64,000 nucleotides of DNA from Verrucomicrobiota bacterium (lineage in GTDB: Bacteria > Verrucomicrobiota > Verrucomicrobiia > Limisphaerales > JADJPG01): positions 1 through 64,000 of the forward strand of contig JADJPG010000028.1 of the NCBI GenBank assembly GCA_016713365.1, read 5' to 3'. Below the pieces are notes generated by a model. That model did not search any database and was not told the DNA's origin. It was given only the letters and a program-made list of their open reading frames with translations. This document shows, piece by piece, positions 51,883 to 61,654 of this stretch. Position numbers and translations under genes: made by a program. Position 1 is the stretch's first letter, and every line of letters begins with the position of its first letter.

Positions 51883-53433
51883 CTACTGGCTCTTGCCGCG
51901 GCCTTCTTCGTCGGAAGGCTTTGAGTCATCATCGCGACCCGACAGCGCCTTCAGCGGCTGCTTCAGAGCGCGCCATCCTTCCTCCACCAGTTCCTCACCC
52001 ACGTCGGAAACCACACTCGTCTGGCGTCGCAGTCCGCAGGAAACGTTCGCCAGCCGGATCAAGCCCCGTGGCGTGAACATGTATTCCGCCAGCGTCGCGG
52101 CACCCAGCATGGGATTGAACTCCCTCATTTTTCGCATTACCAGCACCAGTTCGCGGACGCTGCGCTCGGCCGGCTCCTGCACCGTCTGGAGCAGATGCAA
52201 CGTGAGCAGGCACAGCGCAAGCGAGCCGACGATGAGGACGTGAAAGCGCGTCAGCGGCTGCCCAAACAAGCTGCCGGAATCCGGAGGCAGGGAGTACAGG
52301 ATCAACCCACCCAGCAACGGCCCCACGGCGATGAGCATGTTCGTGAAGCTAAGGTAGACCGAGATGTAGTGCGACGTGTTCTGCGGCGGCACCATCTTGA
52401 TCATGAGATTGAACTGCCCGAGCTGCTGGAAACCCGCCATCATGAATCCAGTCACGAAATAGGTGACGTACAAATGCGAATAATGCCTTGGGCTGCTCAG
52501 CAGCCATGACACCGCCGCAAACAGCAGCCAGAGCAACGCACTGGTGAGCATGATCGGTTTGTTCCCAAACCGGTCACTCAGGCTCCCCCACGTTCGCAGC
52601 GACACCAGGCCGCCCAGGGTGAACACAGTGGTAAGAATGGTCAGGTCGCCGACGGAAAGGTGAAGCTCCTTCAGCACATAGACGCTGTAGAACGGCCACC
52701 CGAGTGCGAGGCACATTCCAAACAAACCCGTGAAGAGCATCAGCCGGACGAAATTCCAGTCCCTGAACACCGCAGTGAAAGTGCCAATCGACGCACTCTG
52801 CGGACGAAGCTCCGTCACTGACGGCGGGAACTTCATCCGCGACAAAAAATAAAGCCCCACCATGCGTGACGCCGCCGCCGCGGCGAAAATCATCCCAAAC
52901 ACCTCGAACGAACTGCCGTAACGATCCACGATCCACCCTGCGCCCAGCACCACCACCAGCGTCCAGAAACCAAACATCAAGTTGCGCGTCCCGAAAAACT
53001 TCCCTCGCATGCTCAGCGGGACCAGCTCCGACATCGACGCCGACCACGCCACGCCGCAGATCGCATTCCCCAACGTTGATACAAACGCGATGGTGAGGAA
53101 GACCCAGTCACGGTGCGCCTCCGCGATCCAGGGAAATGCAGAGATGAGCGTCCACGGCAGCGCGTTCATGAAGAACGTCAGCACCATGATCTGCTTCAGC
53201 GAAAAAAAGCGCTGGAGGAGGAGCATCAGCGGCGGCTGGACAAACAGGCAAATGTAAGGCATCGCCGCCAGCAACCCCACCCGCTTGTCCGCCCATCCCA
53301 GCGTCTTCACCGCGAACCCGATGACAAAGGGGAACATCCCGAGAGTCAGGTTGAGCATCGGAACGCTGAAACAGCTTTCGATCGTGCAATACTTCAAGGT
53401 GAGCAGCAGCTCACGTTTGCGGAATGGGTTCAT
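51883..53433 (-). CDS. MFS transporter with C-terminal extension
   Basis: The ATG at 53433 gives 516 residues with about twelve helices. It has a moderate motif A (WGSLSDRFGNKPIMLTSALLW in the second half) and SASMSELVPLSMRGKFFGTRNLMFGF in the first. The last about 90 residues (from about 425) form a soluble Arg-rich extension ending in DDDSKPSDEEGRGKSQ. The fold resembles the sugar/permease-like MFS group seen in Verrucomicrobiota, and the substrate is unknown. It is convergent with the zinc-ribbon gene, leaving one base between the two stops. Confidence 0.82.
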   Translation of the reverse strand: MNPFRKRELLLTLKYCTIESCFSVPMLNLTLGMFPFVIGFAVKTLGWADKRVGLLAAMPYICLFVQPPLMLLLQRFFSLKQIMVLTFFMNALPWTLISAFPWIAEAHRDWVFLTIAFVSTLGNAICGVAWSASMSELVPLSMRGKFFGTRNLMFGFWTLVVVLGAGWIVDRYGSSFEVFGMIFAAAAASRMVGLYFLSRMKFPPSVTELRPQSASIGTFTAVFRDWNFVRLMLFTGLFGMCLALGWPFYSVYVLKELHLSVGDLTILTTVFTLGGLVSLRTWGSLSDRFGNKPIMLTSALLWLLFAAVSWLLSSPRHYSHLYVTYFVTGFMMAGFQQLGQFNLMIKMVPPQNTSHYISVYLSFTNMLIAVGPLLGGLILYSLPPDSGSLFGQPLTRFHVLIVGSLALCLLTLHLLQTVQEPAERSVRELVLVMRKMREFNPMLGAATLAEYMFTPRGLIRLANVSCGLRRQTSVVSDVGEELVEEGWRALKQPLKALSGRDDDSKPSDEEGRGKSQ

Positions 53434-53500
53434 CCGTTTAGACTGACTCGACGATGAGTCGCGCCCACGGGTTGTCAAGATTCCCGCAGACCTCGCGCCG

Positions 53501-53571
53501 GCAGCCCCCGACGTGAGGAGGGGAATGCCTCGAAACAAATGAACCATCCGCCTCCTCGCCTCGGCGGCTAC
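53501..53571. repeat. 71-bp imperfect inverted-repeat element, copy 2
   Basis: The arms GCAGCCCCCGACGTGAGGAG (53501-53520, continuing to 53524) and CCTCCTCGCCTCGGCGGCTA (53551-53570) are imperfect reverse complements. They match the arms of the element at 1270-1341, which sits in an unrelated locus 52 kb away. It is located between the divergent MFS and rfaE2 genes. Confidence 0.6.
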
Positions 53572-53647
53572 TCAACCGATCCCGCCCCAGCCCGTGCCTC
53601 CGAATAATCATTGCCGGGGACAATTCTCCCGCCGCATGATTTCGGTA

Positions 53648-54133
53648 ATGAAGTGTTCGGATAAAATCATCTCGTGGGATCAACTCCCGGCCTGGCGCGA
53701 AAAGCTGCGCGCCGAAGGCCGCCGGCTCGTCGTCACGAACGGCTGCTTTGACCTCCTGCACCGCGGCCACGTCACCTACCTCGAATGCGCCCGCGCGCTC
53801 GGTGATGCGCTGCTCGTGGGAGTGAACAGCGACGCCAGCGTCAGCGAGCTCAAGGGACCAGATCGCCCGGTCAACAACGAGTCCGACCGCGCCTTCGTGC
53901 TCGCCGCCCTGGAAAGCGTCGACGGCGTCTGCGTGTTTACGGACAAGACCGCGCTGGGCCTTCTCGCGACCGTGAAGCCGGACATCTACGCCAAAGGCGG
54001 CGACTACACCATCGATACGATCAACCAGGAAGAACGTCGGTTGATCGAGCAACAAGGCGGCACCGTCGCCATCCTCCCCGGAGTCGCGGGCAAATCCACC
54101 ACCTCCTTGCTGGCCAAGATTGCAAAGCTCTGA
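53648..54133 (+). CDS. rfaE2: D-glycero-beta-D-manno-heptose 1-phosphate adenylyltransferase (RfaE domain II)
   Basis: With the ATG at 53648 the protein has 161 residues and is a cytidylyltransferase-like nucleotidyltransferase. The nucleotide-binding HxGH motif is in GCFDLLHRGHVTYL (about 38-41), followed by LLVGVNSDASVSELKGPDRPVN and the end ILPGVAGKSTTSLLAKI. It makes ADP-heptose from heptose-1-phosphate. Its kinase partner (RfaE domain I) is at 32976-33989, about 20 kb away, so the bifunctional HldE of E. coli is split in two genes. An ATG four codons earlier (53636) is also possible. Confidence 0.95.
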   Translation: MKCSDKIISWDQLPAWREKLRAEGRRLVVTNGCFDLLHRGHVTYLECARALGDALLVGVNSDASVSELKGPDRPVNNESDRAFVLAALESVDGVCVFTDKTALGLLATVKPDIYAKGGDYTIDTINQEERRLIEQQGGTVAILPGVAGKSTTSLLAKIAKL

Positions 54134-54436
54134 CGTTGGATCGGCAGCTTATTGGCCGAAAGAAACCAAAGAGAACGCAAAAACAGAGCTTGGCGCAGTC
54201 AACTCGGTTAACAGACCTACTTGGCTGGAGTTCTCCCCTTCTCTGGCGCGCATTCAGGATCGGTGACGGGCAAGGAAAGCGACAGAAGGAAACCAAGAGA
54301 AAGAAGGAGCAGCGGAGTTCATCCCGGCTGTATCGAGCATTCGAATCGAAGGTCGGACCACTACACTTGGCTCAGCTTTGTTCCCTTCGCGTCCTTCTGT
54401 CAGACTGATTTTCAGAAACTACTTCCAAGTCCCGAA

Positions 54437-54538
54437 GGTGGATTCTATCTGCGGGTCGCGGACCCGCGCTCCCGGAACGCCGAACTCCGATTCGGCGCGG
54501 CCCACTTCCCGTCCGTAGCCGCCGCCAAATCCACCTCC
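54437..54538. repeat. Compound palindromic repeat element
   Basis: Outer arms GGTGGATT (54438-54445) and AATCCACC (54528-54535) pair. Inside are two hairpins, GCGGGTC-GC-GGACCCGC (about 54451-54467) and CGCCGAA-CTCCGA-TTCGGCG (54478-54497). The second has the same loop as the hairpin in the element at 46482-46590, which supports a shared dispersed family. Confidence 0.55.
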
Positions 54539-54679
54539 AACCTGCTGACCAAGTCGCGAACCTGTATGTGTCGACATAGTCGTCGTCTGCAAGCTTGAAG
54601 CTACCCAGCCACGGCGCATCCATCTCTCGGTGCCGTTGCCAAACCCGTTCTAGTCGGCGTAGTCGTGTTTAAGGGGCTT

Positions 54680-54714
54680 TGGTTGGGAGTTGAGACAGGG
54701 CTGTGTTCTCACAG
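54680..54714. repeat. GGTTGGGAG...CTGTGTTCTCACAG repeat, copy 1
   Basis: GGTTGGGAG (about 54681-54689) and a short hairpin CTGTG-TTCT-CACAG (54701-54714) recur with similar order at 55650-55690. The two copies flank the secreted hypothetical gene 54764-55525. In this copy the hairpin lies within a larger CAGGGC...GCCCTG stem (54697-54726) near the gene's 3' side. Confidence 0.5.
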
Positions 54715-54763
54715 ACACTGCCCTGCCTTTCTCAATGTTGGAATCCGATCAACGCCAACCCGC

Positions 54764-55525
54764 TCACCGGGTCAACTTGAGCCGGAAGAAGGACTTCTGA
54801 TCACTGGCGGTGCCGTGCACGACGACGGAAGACCAGGCTAGCATATCGGTCGATTTCTCCACCGTGATTTCAAAAGAACCGGTGGGTCCCTGGATGTAAC
54901 CAAGGTCGGGCAGGACCACAAAATCCTCGGTGAAAAAATACGAAACGAGGACTCCGATACGATTGGGGAGCGTGACCGTCGCCGGGCCGGTGATTTCATC
55001 CCCGTAAACGAGGTTCACATCGTACACCGTGTTGTCGCCCTGCTGGATGGCAAATCCCTCGTCATCTTGAGTGACGGACGGCGAGAAGAAACGGACTGTC
55101 TTCCCGGCTGGCACCTGGATCACGGTTGGAACTTCCGGCTGCGACACAATGGATCGGATCTGCGTTCCTTGAACCAGCTTGTAGTTTACGACAATGGGCG
55201 CTGACACATCCTGCGCGCCAAAATTGACGGGAAAAGAGACTTCGCAGGCGCCGGTGATAGCATAACGAAGGACGGGCTCTCGGAAACCGAAATCCCGAAA
55301 CTGAACCGTGTTGGTGGCGTCTGCCGTCACAATGCGGACCGGAGTGCCGTCATCCAACTGGTTGAAGTCTACCGCGCGGCCGAACTTCACCGAGGAAATG
55401 ATCATGACGTGATTTGAGGGAACAATGATTCGATTCACCTCGGTGTTCGAGCCGACGAACAACTCGGCAGATGCGCTGGCGACCAAGCAAGAGATGGATG
55501 CAAGAAGTAGAAATAGGTTTTTCAT
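54764..55525 (-). CDS. Secreted hypothetical protein
   Basis: The 253-residue protein has a clear signal peptide (MKNLFLLLASISCLVASASA). The rest is beta-rich with repeated patterns of alternating hydrophobic residues (IVPSNHVMIISSVKFGRAVDF, GPTGSFEITVEKSTDMLAWSSVVV). The C-terminal part (SFEITVEKSTDMLAWSSVVVHGTASDQKSFFRLKLTR) resembles the short C-terminal beta modules of many secreted Verrucomicrobiota proteins. No catalytic motif is seen. It is flanked by two copies of a 14-base hairpin repeat. Its base composition is less GC-rich than its neighbours, which might mean recent gain. Confidence 0.7.
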   Translation of the reverse strand: MKNLFLLLASISCLVASASAELFVGSNTEVNRIIVPSNHVMIISSVKFGRAVDFNQLDDGTPVRIVTADATNTVQFRDFGFREPVLRYAITGACEVSFPVNFGAQDVSAPIVVNYKLVQGTQIRSIVSQPEVPTVIQVPAGKTVRFFSPSVTQDDEGFAIQQGDNTVYDVNLVYGDEITGPATVTLPNRIGVLVSYFFTEDFVVLPDLGYIQGPTGSFEITVEKSTDMLAWSSVVVHGTASDQKSFFRLKLTR

Positions 55526-55649
55526 AAACTATTTAGGGATTTTCCGTCCAAAACCGACGCTAGATAAATACGATTATCTTGGTTCTCGGGCAAGCCTAAA
55601 CTGGTCGCGCTGGTAGTAGGGTGAGGCGCGCGCCCAGAGTTAAATGCGG

Positions 55650-55690
55650 TTGGGAGCGACGAGAGTTGCGCCGGCGCTGTGTTCTCACAG
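55650..55690. repeat. GGTTGGGAG...CTGTGTTCTCACAG repeat, copy 2
   Basis: GGTTGGGAG (about 55648-55656) precedes CTGTGTTCTCACAG (55677-55690) in the same order and direction as copy 1 at 54680-54714, with a slightly longer middle. It lies between the secreted gene and the GT2 gene. Confidence 0.5.
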
Positions 55691-55722
55691 GTACGGCCAT
55701 GCTGCTCTGGTCACGAAACAAT

Positions 55723-56451
55723 TTATTTCTTCGGCCGACGGCGGAGTCCGGCTTGGAACCAGAGGCGCCAGACCATCCAGAAGGCTTCCCACACAATCTT
55801 GCGCGACATCTTGGAGCTGCCTTGGAAACGGTCGGTGAAGATGATGGGCACTTCGGCGATACGCATGCCTTGCATCCAGATCTTGTGGCTGAGCTCGACC
55901 TGGAAGCTGTAGCCGTTTGAGCGGATGGCATCGAGGTGGATGCTCTGAAGCGCGCGACGGCGGAAGCATTTGTAGCCGCCGGTGGGATCGCTCAGCGGCA
56001 GGCCAGTGATCCAACGGACATACATGCCGGCGCCCATGCTGAGGATGAGGCGCTTCAGCGGCCAGTTGATCACGCGAATGCCGTTGCGGTAGCGGGAGCC
56101 GATCACAAGGTCCGCACTCTCTGCGGCCTTGAGGAAGGCGGGAATGTCATCGGGGTTGTGGGAGAAGTCGCCGTCCATCTCGAAGATGAATTCGTAATCG
56201 CTCTTCAGCGCCCACGCGAAGCCGGCGCAATACGCGCGACCGAGACCGTCCTTGTCCTTGCGATGGAGGACGTGCAGGCGCGGGTTCTTCGCGGCGAGTT
56301 CATCGGCGAGTTTGCCGGTGCCGTCGGGCGAATTGTCGTCCACCACCAGCACGTCCACTTCCACGGGCAACGTCATGAGGCGCTGGACGAGCGGCGGCAA
56401 GTTGTCGCGCTCGTTGTAGGTCGGGACGATTATGATGGTTTTCTGGCTCAT
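55723..56451 (-). CDS. Polyprenol-phosphate glycosyltransferase (GT2, DPM-like)
   Basis: The ATG at 56451 gives 242 residues of a GT-A family 2 enzyme. Motifs in order are IIIVPTYNERDNL, VLVVDDNSPDGTGKLA, GLGRAYCAGFAWAL, FIFEMDGDFSHNPDDIP (the DxD-type metal site) and LVIGSRYRNG. The whole resembles dolichol/polyprenol-phosphate mannosyltransferases without the C-terminal membrane helices. It transfers a sugar from a nucleotide sugar to a lipid carrier for later use in the envelope. The sugar is not defined by the sequence. Confidence 0.92.
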   Translation of the reverse strand: MSQKTIIIVPTYNERDNLPPLVQRLMTLPVEVDVLVVDDNSPDGTGKLADELAAKNPRLHVLHRKDKDGLGRAYCAGFAWALKSDYEFIFEMDGDFSHNPDDIPAFLKAAESADLVIGSRYRNGIRVINWPLKRLILSMGAGMYVRWITGLPLSDPTGGYKCFRRRALQSIHLDAIRSNGYSFQVELSHKIWMQGMRIAEVPIIFTDRFQGSSKMSRKIVWEAFWMVWRLWFQAGLRRRPKK

Positions 56452-56585
56452 TCCCGGGCTCAAAGCCCGAAGACAAGTAAGGCAGTGATGCGTTGAACTC
56501 AATCTTGAAGTTGTTTTCCGGGCTTCTAACGCGCACGAGACTGCGGCATTGAAAGCACCCTGCTCCGCTCGCTATCGTCGCGGCC

Positions 56586-57557
<972 letters not shown>

Positions 57558-57688
57558 ACCTGACCACCCGCCAGAATATGAACGGAATCAATCGTCGCCA
57601 AACAGTCACGCCGCCGATACACTCCTGACACGCTCGTCAGTGAGCGTGGACGAAATGGAATGAGCCAGCCGGCCTCTGACGCAAACAC

Positions 57689-58192
57689 ATGAGCGGAGCA
57701 AAGAAAACTGCGGAGCGAGCATCGAAGTTCAAGGTGCCCTGGGATGTCTCGCAATGGATCGACAAGGCAACGTTGATTCAAAAGCTGGAGCAGGATGTGG
57801 ACAGCCTCGACTGGAGCAATCCCGAGCTGGTCGCCTTTCTGACAGCCAACCCCAATTTCCATCCGCGGTTTCTCCTAGTGCTGATGAGCTACGGGTATGC
57901 GATCGGCGCATGCGAATCCGAGGACATCAGCGAGTTGTGCTATCGCGATGAACTGATCAAGAGCCGCATCGTCGGCCAGCCGCCGAGCCCCGGAGCGGTC
58001 ACCCGTTTCCGCCGCGACCATCGCGGCTTGCTCCGCTGGCTGCTGGCCCAGGGGTTCAAACACGCCTTGCGCAATCACCATCAACTGGGAGATGCGACGA
58101 TTCCGCCGGGTCTGACCCGTCTGTTGCGCGAAGCAGCGACGGATCGAATTGATGTGGGACGGCACCTGGACCGCTCCGTGCAAGGCGAGTAA
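57689..58192 (+). CDS. Orphan protein resembling the N-terminal domain of IS5/IS1182-type transposases
   Basis: The 167-residue protein has no signal peptide and no catalytic DDE part. Its middle (about 55-120) has FHPRFLLVLMSYGYAIGACESEDISELCYRDELIKSRIVGQPPSP, then AVTRFRRDHRGLLRWLL. The spacing of aromatic, Gly, Ser/Glu and Arg residues is like the DUF772 helical domain at the N-terminus of IS4/IS5/IS1182-family transposases. It ends normally rather than being cut off, and the flanks lack terminal inverted repeats, so it may be a domesticated fragment acting as a DNA-binding protein. Alternatively it is a decayed insertion sequence. It lies between kdsD and the phosphate cluster. Confidence 0.55.
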   Translation: MSGAKKTAERASKFKVPWDVSQWIDKATLIQKLEQDVDSLDWSNPELVAFLTANPNFHPRFLLVLMSYGYAIGACESEDISELCYRDELIKSRIVGQPPSPGAVTRFRRDHRGLLRWLLAQGFKHALRNHHQLGDATIPPGLTRLLREAATDRIDVGRHLDRSVQGE

Positions 58193-58213
58193 CCAACGAC
58201 CGGCTGTCCCCGA

Positions 58214-58843
58214 TCAGGATCCTTTGAGAACGATTTGGAGGATGACATTGCCGGCGTCGCGGCAACGATCGGTCACCTTTTCCAAAAGCTCGTAAATATC
58301 CTTCAAGAACAGCACGCGCCCGGGATTCTCAGTGGCGTTGTAGAGTCCGCGCAGGAGCTGGTTCGTAGTCTTGTCCGCTTCGCCTTCCACAGTTTGCATC
58401 TGCTGGTTCAGCGAAGCCAGGCGCGCGCGCGGCGAACCCTTTCGCAGATCCTTCACCATCTGAAGCAAGATGTCGGTGGCCTTCTCCAGCATGACGACTT
58501 GAGGGGTCAAATCCACTCCGTTGAGGTGCTGGGGCGCCAGCAGGATTCGCTCGGCGATCTTCTCGCAGGTCTTGGGGACCTTGTAGATGCAGCTGGAAAG
58601 AGCCTCGATGTCCTCCGGCTCCATGGCCGTGACGTAGCTGGTGCAGAGCGCTTCGTTAATCTCCGCGGTGATCGCCTTGTCCTTGCGGCGGGACGCGATG
58701 AAATCTTCCAACGAGGCATCCGGGCCGACATGTTGGAGGAATTTCTTCAGCGCTTGAACGCTGTGACAAGCCTGCTCGGCGCTGGCTTCGAAGAGGTCGA
58801 AGAACCGGTCTTCCTTACCCAAGAGTTTTTGCAGCGGCACCAT
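58214..58843 (-). CDS. DUF47/PhoU-like accessory protein of PiT transporter (copy 1)
   Basis: The 209-residue all-helical protein starts with VPLQKLLGKEDRFFDLFEASAEQACHSVQALKKFLQ, the family start, and ends LEKVTDRCRDAGNVILQIVLKGS. DUF47 proteins (PhoU-like fold) usually lie next to PiT-type phosphate permeases and are thought to modulate them. It is 54 bases downstream of the first PiT gene on the same strand. It is paralogous to the proteins at 60296-60925 and 61009-61644. Confidence 0.9.
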   Translation of the reverse strand: MVPLQKLLGKEDRFFDLFEASAEQACHSVQALKKFLQHVGPDASLEDFIASRRKDKAITAEINEALCTSYVTAMEPEDIEALSSCIYKVPKTCEKIAERILLAPQHLNGVDLTPQVVMLEKATDILLQMVKDLRKGSPRARLASLNQQMQTVEGEADKTTNQLLRGLYNATENPGRVLFLKDIYELLEKVTDRCRDAGNVILQIVLKGS

Positions 58844-58897
58844 GTATGGGAGTCATCTAGCAGACGACGATACTGCGGGGCGACAAAATTCTATGGG

Positions 58898-60289
58898 TCA
58901 AAAAGTGATCCAGCCAAACTTGTTCATGACCCAGACAAGGAAGTACGCGACGCCCGCGGTGGCCGGCAGCGTGAGAATCCAAGCCCAAAGAATGCGCTCG
59001 ATGACTTTGAGCTTGAGCGCGCTGAAACGCTTGGCGCAGCCGACACCCATGATGCTGGTGGTGATGGCGTGAGTCGTTGAAACCGGCATGCCCATGGAAC
59101 CAGTGACGGCGAGAACGGTCGCTGCCGTCGTTTCCGCGGCGAAGCCATGCACGGGCTGGAGTTTCACCATCTTGTGACCCATGGTCTTGATGATCTTCCA
59201 TCCACCGGCAGCCGTGCCAGCGCCCATCGTCAGGGCGCAAACAATTACCACCCAAGCCGGAACGCCCTGGCTTTTCACATCGACGGGCGAAGGCATATAG
59301 CCGAACTGAAGCCAGTTCGGGAGCATCCCAATGAAATGGTCGCCGATGTTCAAGGAGAGCGGGTCGGAACCTTCCCCTGTGCGCATGAAACTCATCCAGT
59401 CGGGAACGTTCACGAACAGGCCCGCTTTCGTACCGGCCACGAGCGCGAGGGTGATAATGCCCATGCACTTGGTCGCGTCGTTCATTCCGTGGCTGAAGCC
59501 CATGTAGGCCGAGCTCGCGAGCTGCAGTTTGCCGAACAACCGGTTCACCGTCACCGGCCGCCAGCTGCGGAGAAAGGCGTATAGTCCGGCCATGACAACC
59601 AGCCCGGCAAAGAATCCCGTCAGCGGCGACGTAATCATCGGGATCACCACCTTGTAGTAAACGCCGGCCTTTTCGGTCTTCTCCTTCTCGATCACTTCGC
59701 GAACGCGTCCGGAGAACGCCACGACCTGGACCTTCTTTCCACCGATCTCAATCGTGTGCGTCCCATTGATCTGACGCTTGTCGCCCAACGCCGCAATGAC
59801 TTCAGGCTTGGGTTCCTCGATCGCGAGCTTCTTCTCCTTCTTCGTTTTGACTTCCATCCACTTAATCGAAGTCCACACGCTCACCGGCTTGCCGTCCGCA
59901 TCCGCCATCGGCTTGGCCGCGTTCAAGCAAACCGCCGCAGCCAGCGCAGCGCCGATCAAACTGCCCACCAGCGCATGGGTCGAGCTGCTCGGAATGCCGT
60001 ACCACCAAGTCAGAAGGTTCCAGAAGATCGCGGACAACAACACGCAGATCAACACCGGCTGCGTAATGAAGGCCGAGTCAACGATGCCGCTGGAGATGGT
60101 CTTGGCCACCGCGAGACCGAAGAACGCGCCCAGAAGATTGGTAATGGCTGCGAGAACGATGGCCTGACGCGGCGTCAGCACCTTGGTGCCCACCACCGTG
60201 GCGATGGCATTCGCCGTGTCATGGAAGCCGTTCGTGTAGGTGAACAGCAGCCCGAGGAAGATGACAATGCAGATGGTGAACAGTTCCAT
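58898..60289 (-). CDS. Inorganic phosphate transporter, PiT family (copy 1)
   Basis: The 463-residue protein has the PiT signature twice: FTYTNGFHDTANAIATVVGTKVLTPRQA (about 17-44) at the start and the homologous FSHGMNDATKCMGIITLALVAG later. Conserved membrane segments WWYGIPSSSTHALVGSLIGA and GMPVSTTHAITTSIMGVG (about 415-432) are also present. A long charged cytoplasmic or periplasmic loop divides the halves (about 150-235, KKEKKLAIEEPKPEVIAALGDKRQ). PiT permeases bring in metal-phosphate with protons or sodium and are usually low affinity. It lies 6 bases from a DUF47 gene upstream, so they form an operon. Confidence 0.95.
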   Translation of the reverse strand: MELFTICIVIFLGLLFTYTNGFHDTANAIATVVGTKVLTPRQAIVLAAITNLLGAFFGLAVAKTISSGIVDSAFITQPVLICVLLSAIFWNLLTWWYGIPSSSTHALVGSLIGAALAAAVCLNAAKPMADADGKPVSVWTSIKWMEVKTKKEKKLAIEEPKPEVIAALGDKRQINGTHTIEIGGKKVQVVAFSGRVREVIEKEKTEKAGVYYKVVIPMITSPLTGFFAGLVVMAGLYAFLRSWRPVTVNRLFGKLQLASSAYMGFSHGMNDATKCMGIITLALVAGTKAGLFVNVPDWMSFMRTGEGSDPLSLNIGDHFIGMLPNWLQFGYMPSPVDVKSQGVPAWVVIVCALTMGAGTAAGGWKIIKTMGHKMVKLQPVHGFAAETTAATVLAVTGSMGMPVSTTHAITTSIMGVGCAKRFSALKLKVIERILWAWILTLPATAGVAYFLVWVMNKFGWITF

Positions 60290-60295
60290 ATTCGA

Positions 60296-60925
60296 TCAGG
60301 AGTTTTTGAGAAGGACCCTCGAAATGACGTTGCCGGCATCCCGGCATCGATCAACCACCTTCTCATTGAGAGAGAACAAATCTTTCAAGATGACCGCCTT
60401 CAACGCTGGAAAACCCGGCTGGTAGAACTCCCGCTCCATGTCGAGCAGAACATCATCCGCTTCCGACTCGGCGATCTGGAGCTGGTACTGCAGCGCCTTG
60501 ATGCCGCTGAGATCGCGGCCGGCGCGCAGCGCCTGAACCATCTGCAGGACCAGGCTCGCGGCCTTTTCCATGAGCACGAGCTGCCGGGAAAAATCCACAT
60601 CCTTCACCTTGTCGGCAACGATGCTGTAACGCTCGGCAAACTTCTCGATGGTCTTCGGAATCTTATACAGCGCCGCCGCCAGATCCTCGATGTCCTCACG
60701 TTCCATCGGAGTGACAAACGTCGTGATCAGGCGCTCGCTGATTTCCTCCGTGATTTTCTTGTCCTTGCTCCGCGCATCCGCGAACTCGTGCAAAGTGGGC
60801 GACAACTCGTGACGCTTGAGCACATCCTTGAGAATGGCCACGGCATGGCAGGCTTCCATGGCGCTGGCTTCCAGCAACGCGCAGAATTCGTCTTCGCGAC
60901 CCAGGAGACGTTGGAATGAGATCAT
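60296..60925 (-). CDS. DUF47/PhoU-like accessory protein of PiT transporter (copy 2)
   Basis: The 209-residue protein begins MISFQRLLGREDEFCALLEASAMEACHAV and ends LNEKVVDRCRDAGNVISRVLLKNS, so it is clearly paralogous to copies 1 and 3. It stops 6 bases before the start of the first PiT gene, suggesting translational coupling (DUF47-PiT order, reading 5' to 3' on the minus strand). The charged helical body has acidic clusters, such as EDIEDLAAALYKIPKTIEKFAERY, which are typical of the family. Confidence 0.9.
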   Translation of the reverse strand: MISFQRLLGREDEFCALLEASAMEACHAVAILKDVLKRHELSPTLHEFADARSKDKKITEEISERLITTFVTPMEREDIEDLAAALYKIPKTIEKFAERYSIVADKVKDVDFSRQLVLMEKAASLVLQMVQALRAGRDLSGIKALQYQLQIAESEADDVLLDMEREFYQPGFPALKAVILKDLFSLNEKVVDRCRDAGNVISRVLLKNS

Positions 60926-61008
60926 TCTAAGTTACGTTTTGAGGAGATTAGATTCGCGCACCGGACTGGGAGCTGCATAGCCCCCGTCGGCCACTGAAGA
61001 ATCCAGGT

Positions 61009-61644
61009 TCAGGAGTTCTTCAGCACTATGTGGGTGACAACGATTCCGGCATCCCGGCAACGGTCGATGACTTTCTCGAGCAGTTCATACAAATCTTTCA
61101 TCGCCATAACTTTCACGGCGTCATGCTTGCCGCTGTAGAGATCCTTGAAGATTTCGAGAATCACCGTATCCGCCTCCGCTTCGATTTGCTGCAGTTTGCC
61201 GTTGATGGCCTTGGCGGAGTCCAGCTGGCCCTGGCCGATATTGCGGAGCAATCCCACCAACTCCACCACGCGCTGGGTCGCCGCGTTGAGCAGCGAAATG
61301 TGCTTGGTGAAAACGACGTCCTTGACCATGGGCGCGCTGATGATGAAGCGCTCGGCGATCTTCTCGACGGTCTTCGGGATCTTGTAGAGAGCCGCGCTCA
61401 AGACTTCGATGTCGTCCTTCTCCAATTGTGAGACAAACGTCGTCACGATGGCTTCGTTAATCTGCTCGGTAATCTTCTTGTCCGCTTCCTTCGACGCATG
61501 AAAATCCTCCAAGCGAGGGACCTGTCCGGGCTGGGAGAGAATCTTAGTCAACGCCTCCACGCTGTGGCGGGCTTCCAAAGCGCTGGCCTCGAGGAGATCG
61601 AAAAATTTGTCGTCTTTTCCAAAGAACTTCTGCAGGGAAATCAT
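61009..61644 (-). CDS. DUF47/PhoU-like accessory protein of PiT transporter (copy 3)
   Basis: The 211-residue protein starts ISLQKFFGKDDKFFDLLEASALEARHSVEAL and ends LLEKVIDRCRDAGIVVTHIVLKNS. It is the DUF47 partner of the second PiT gene (61761-62996), which is transcribed in the same direction with 116 bases between them. That gap holds an 11-bp-periodic GTCAC array (61655-61685) and a hairpin. The array lies 11-41 bases before the start codon, so expression may be phosphate-controlled. It is likely the first gene of the 61009-58214 operon. Confidence 0.92.
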   Translation of the reverse strand: MISLQKFFGKDDKFFDLLEASALEARHSVEALTKILSQPGQVPRLEDFHASKEADKKITEQINEAIVTTFVSQLEKDDIEVLSAALYKIPKTVEKIAERFIISAPMVKDVVFTKHISLLNAATQRVVELVGLLRNIGQGQLDSAKAINGKLQQIEAEADTVILEIFKDLYSGKHDAVKVMAMKDLYELLEKVIDRCRDAGIVVTHIVLKNS

Positions 61645-61654
61645 ATGAGTTGGT

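Larger units (their letters stand above)
54134..54763. other. Gene-free spacer with repeats
   Basis: This 630-base stretch has no convincing gene. It contains short purine-rich direct near-repeats (GAAAGAAACCAAAGAGAACG at 54161 and GACAGAAGGAAACCAAGAGA at about 54281), a compound palindromic element (54437-54538) and the first copy of a CTGTGTTCTCACAG hairpin (54701-54714). It looks like old repeat accumulation. Confidence 0.55.

Noticed and set aside
52195..52509. Short plus-strand open frame opposite the MFS gene
   Set aside because: Shadow of the MFS gene with no start signal or domain.
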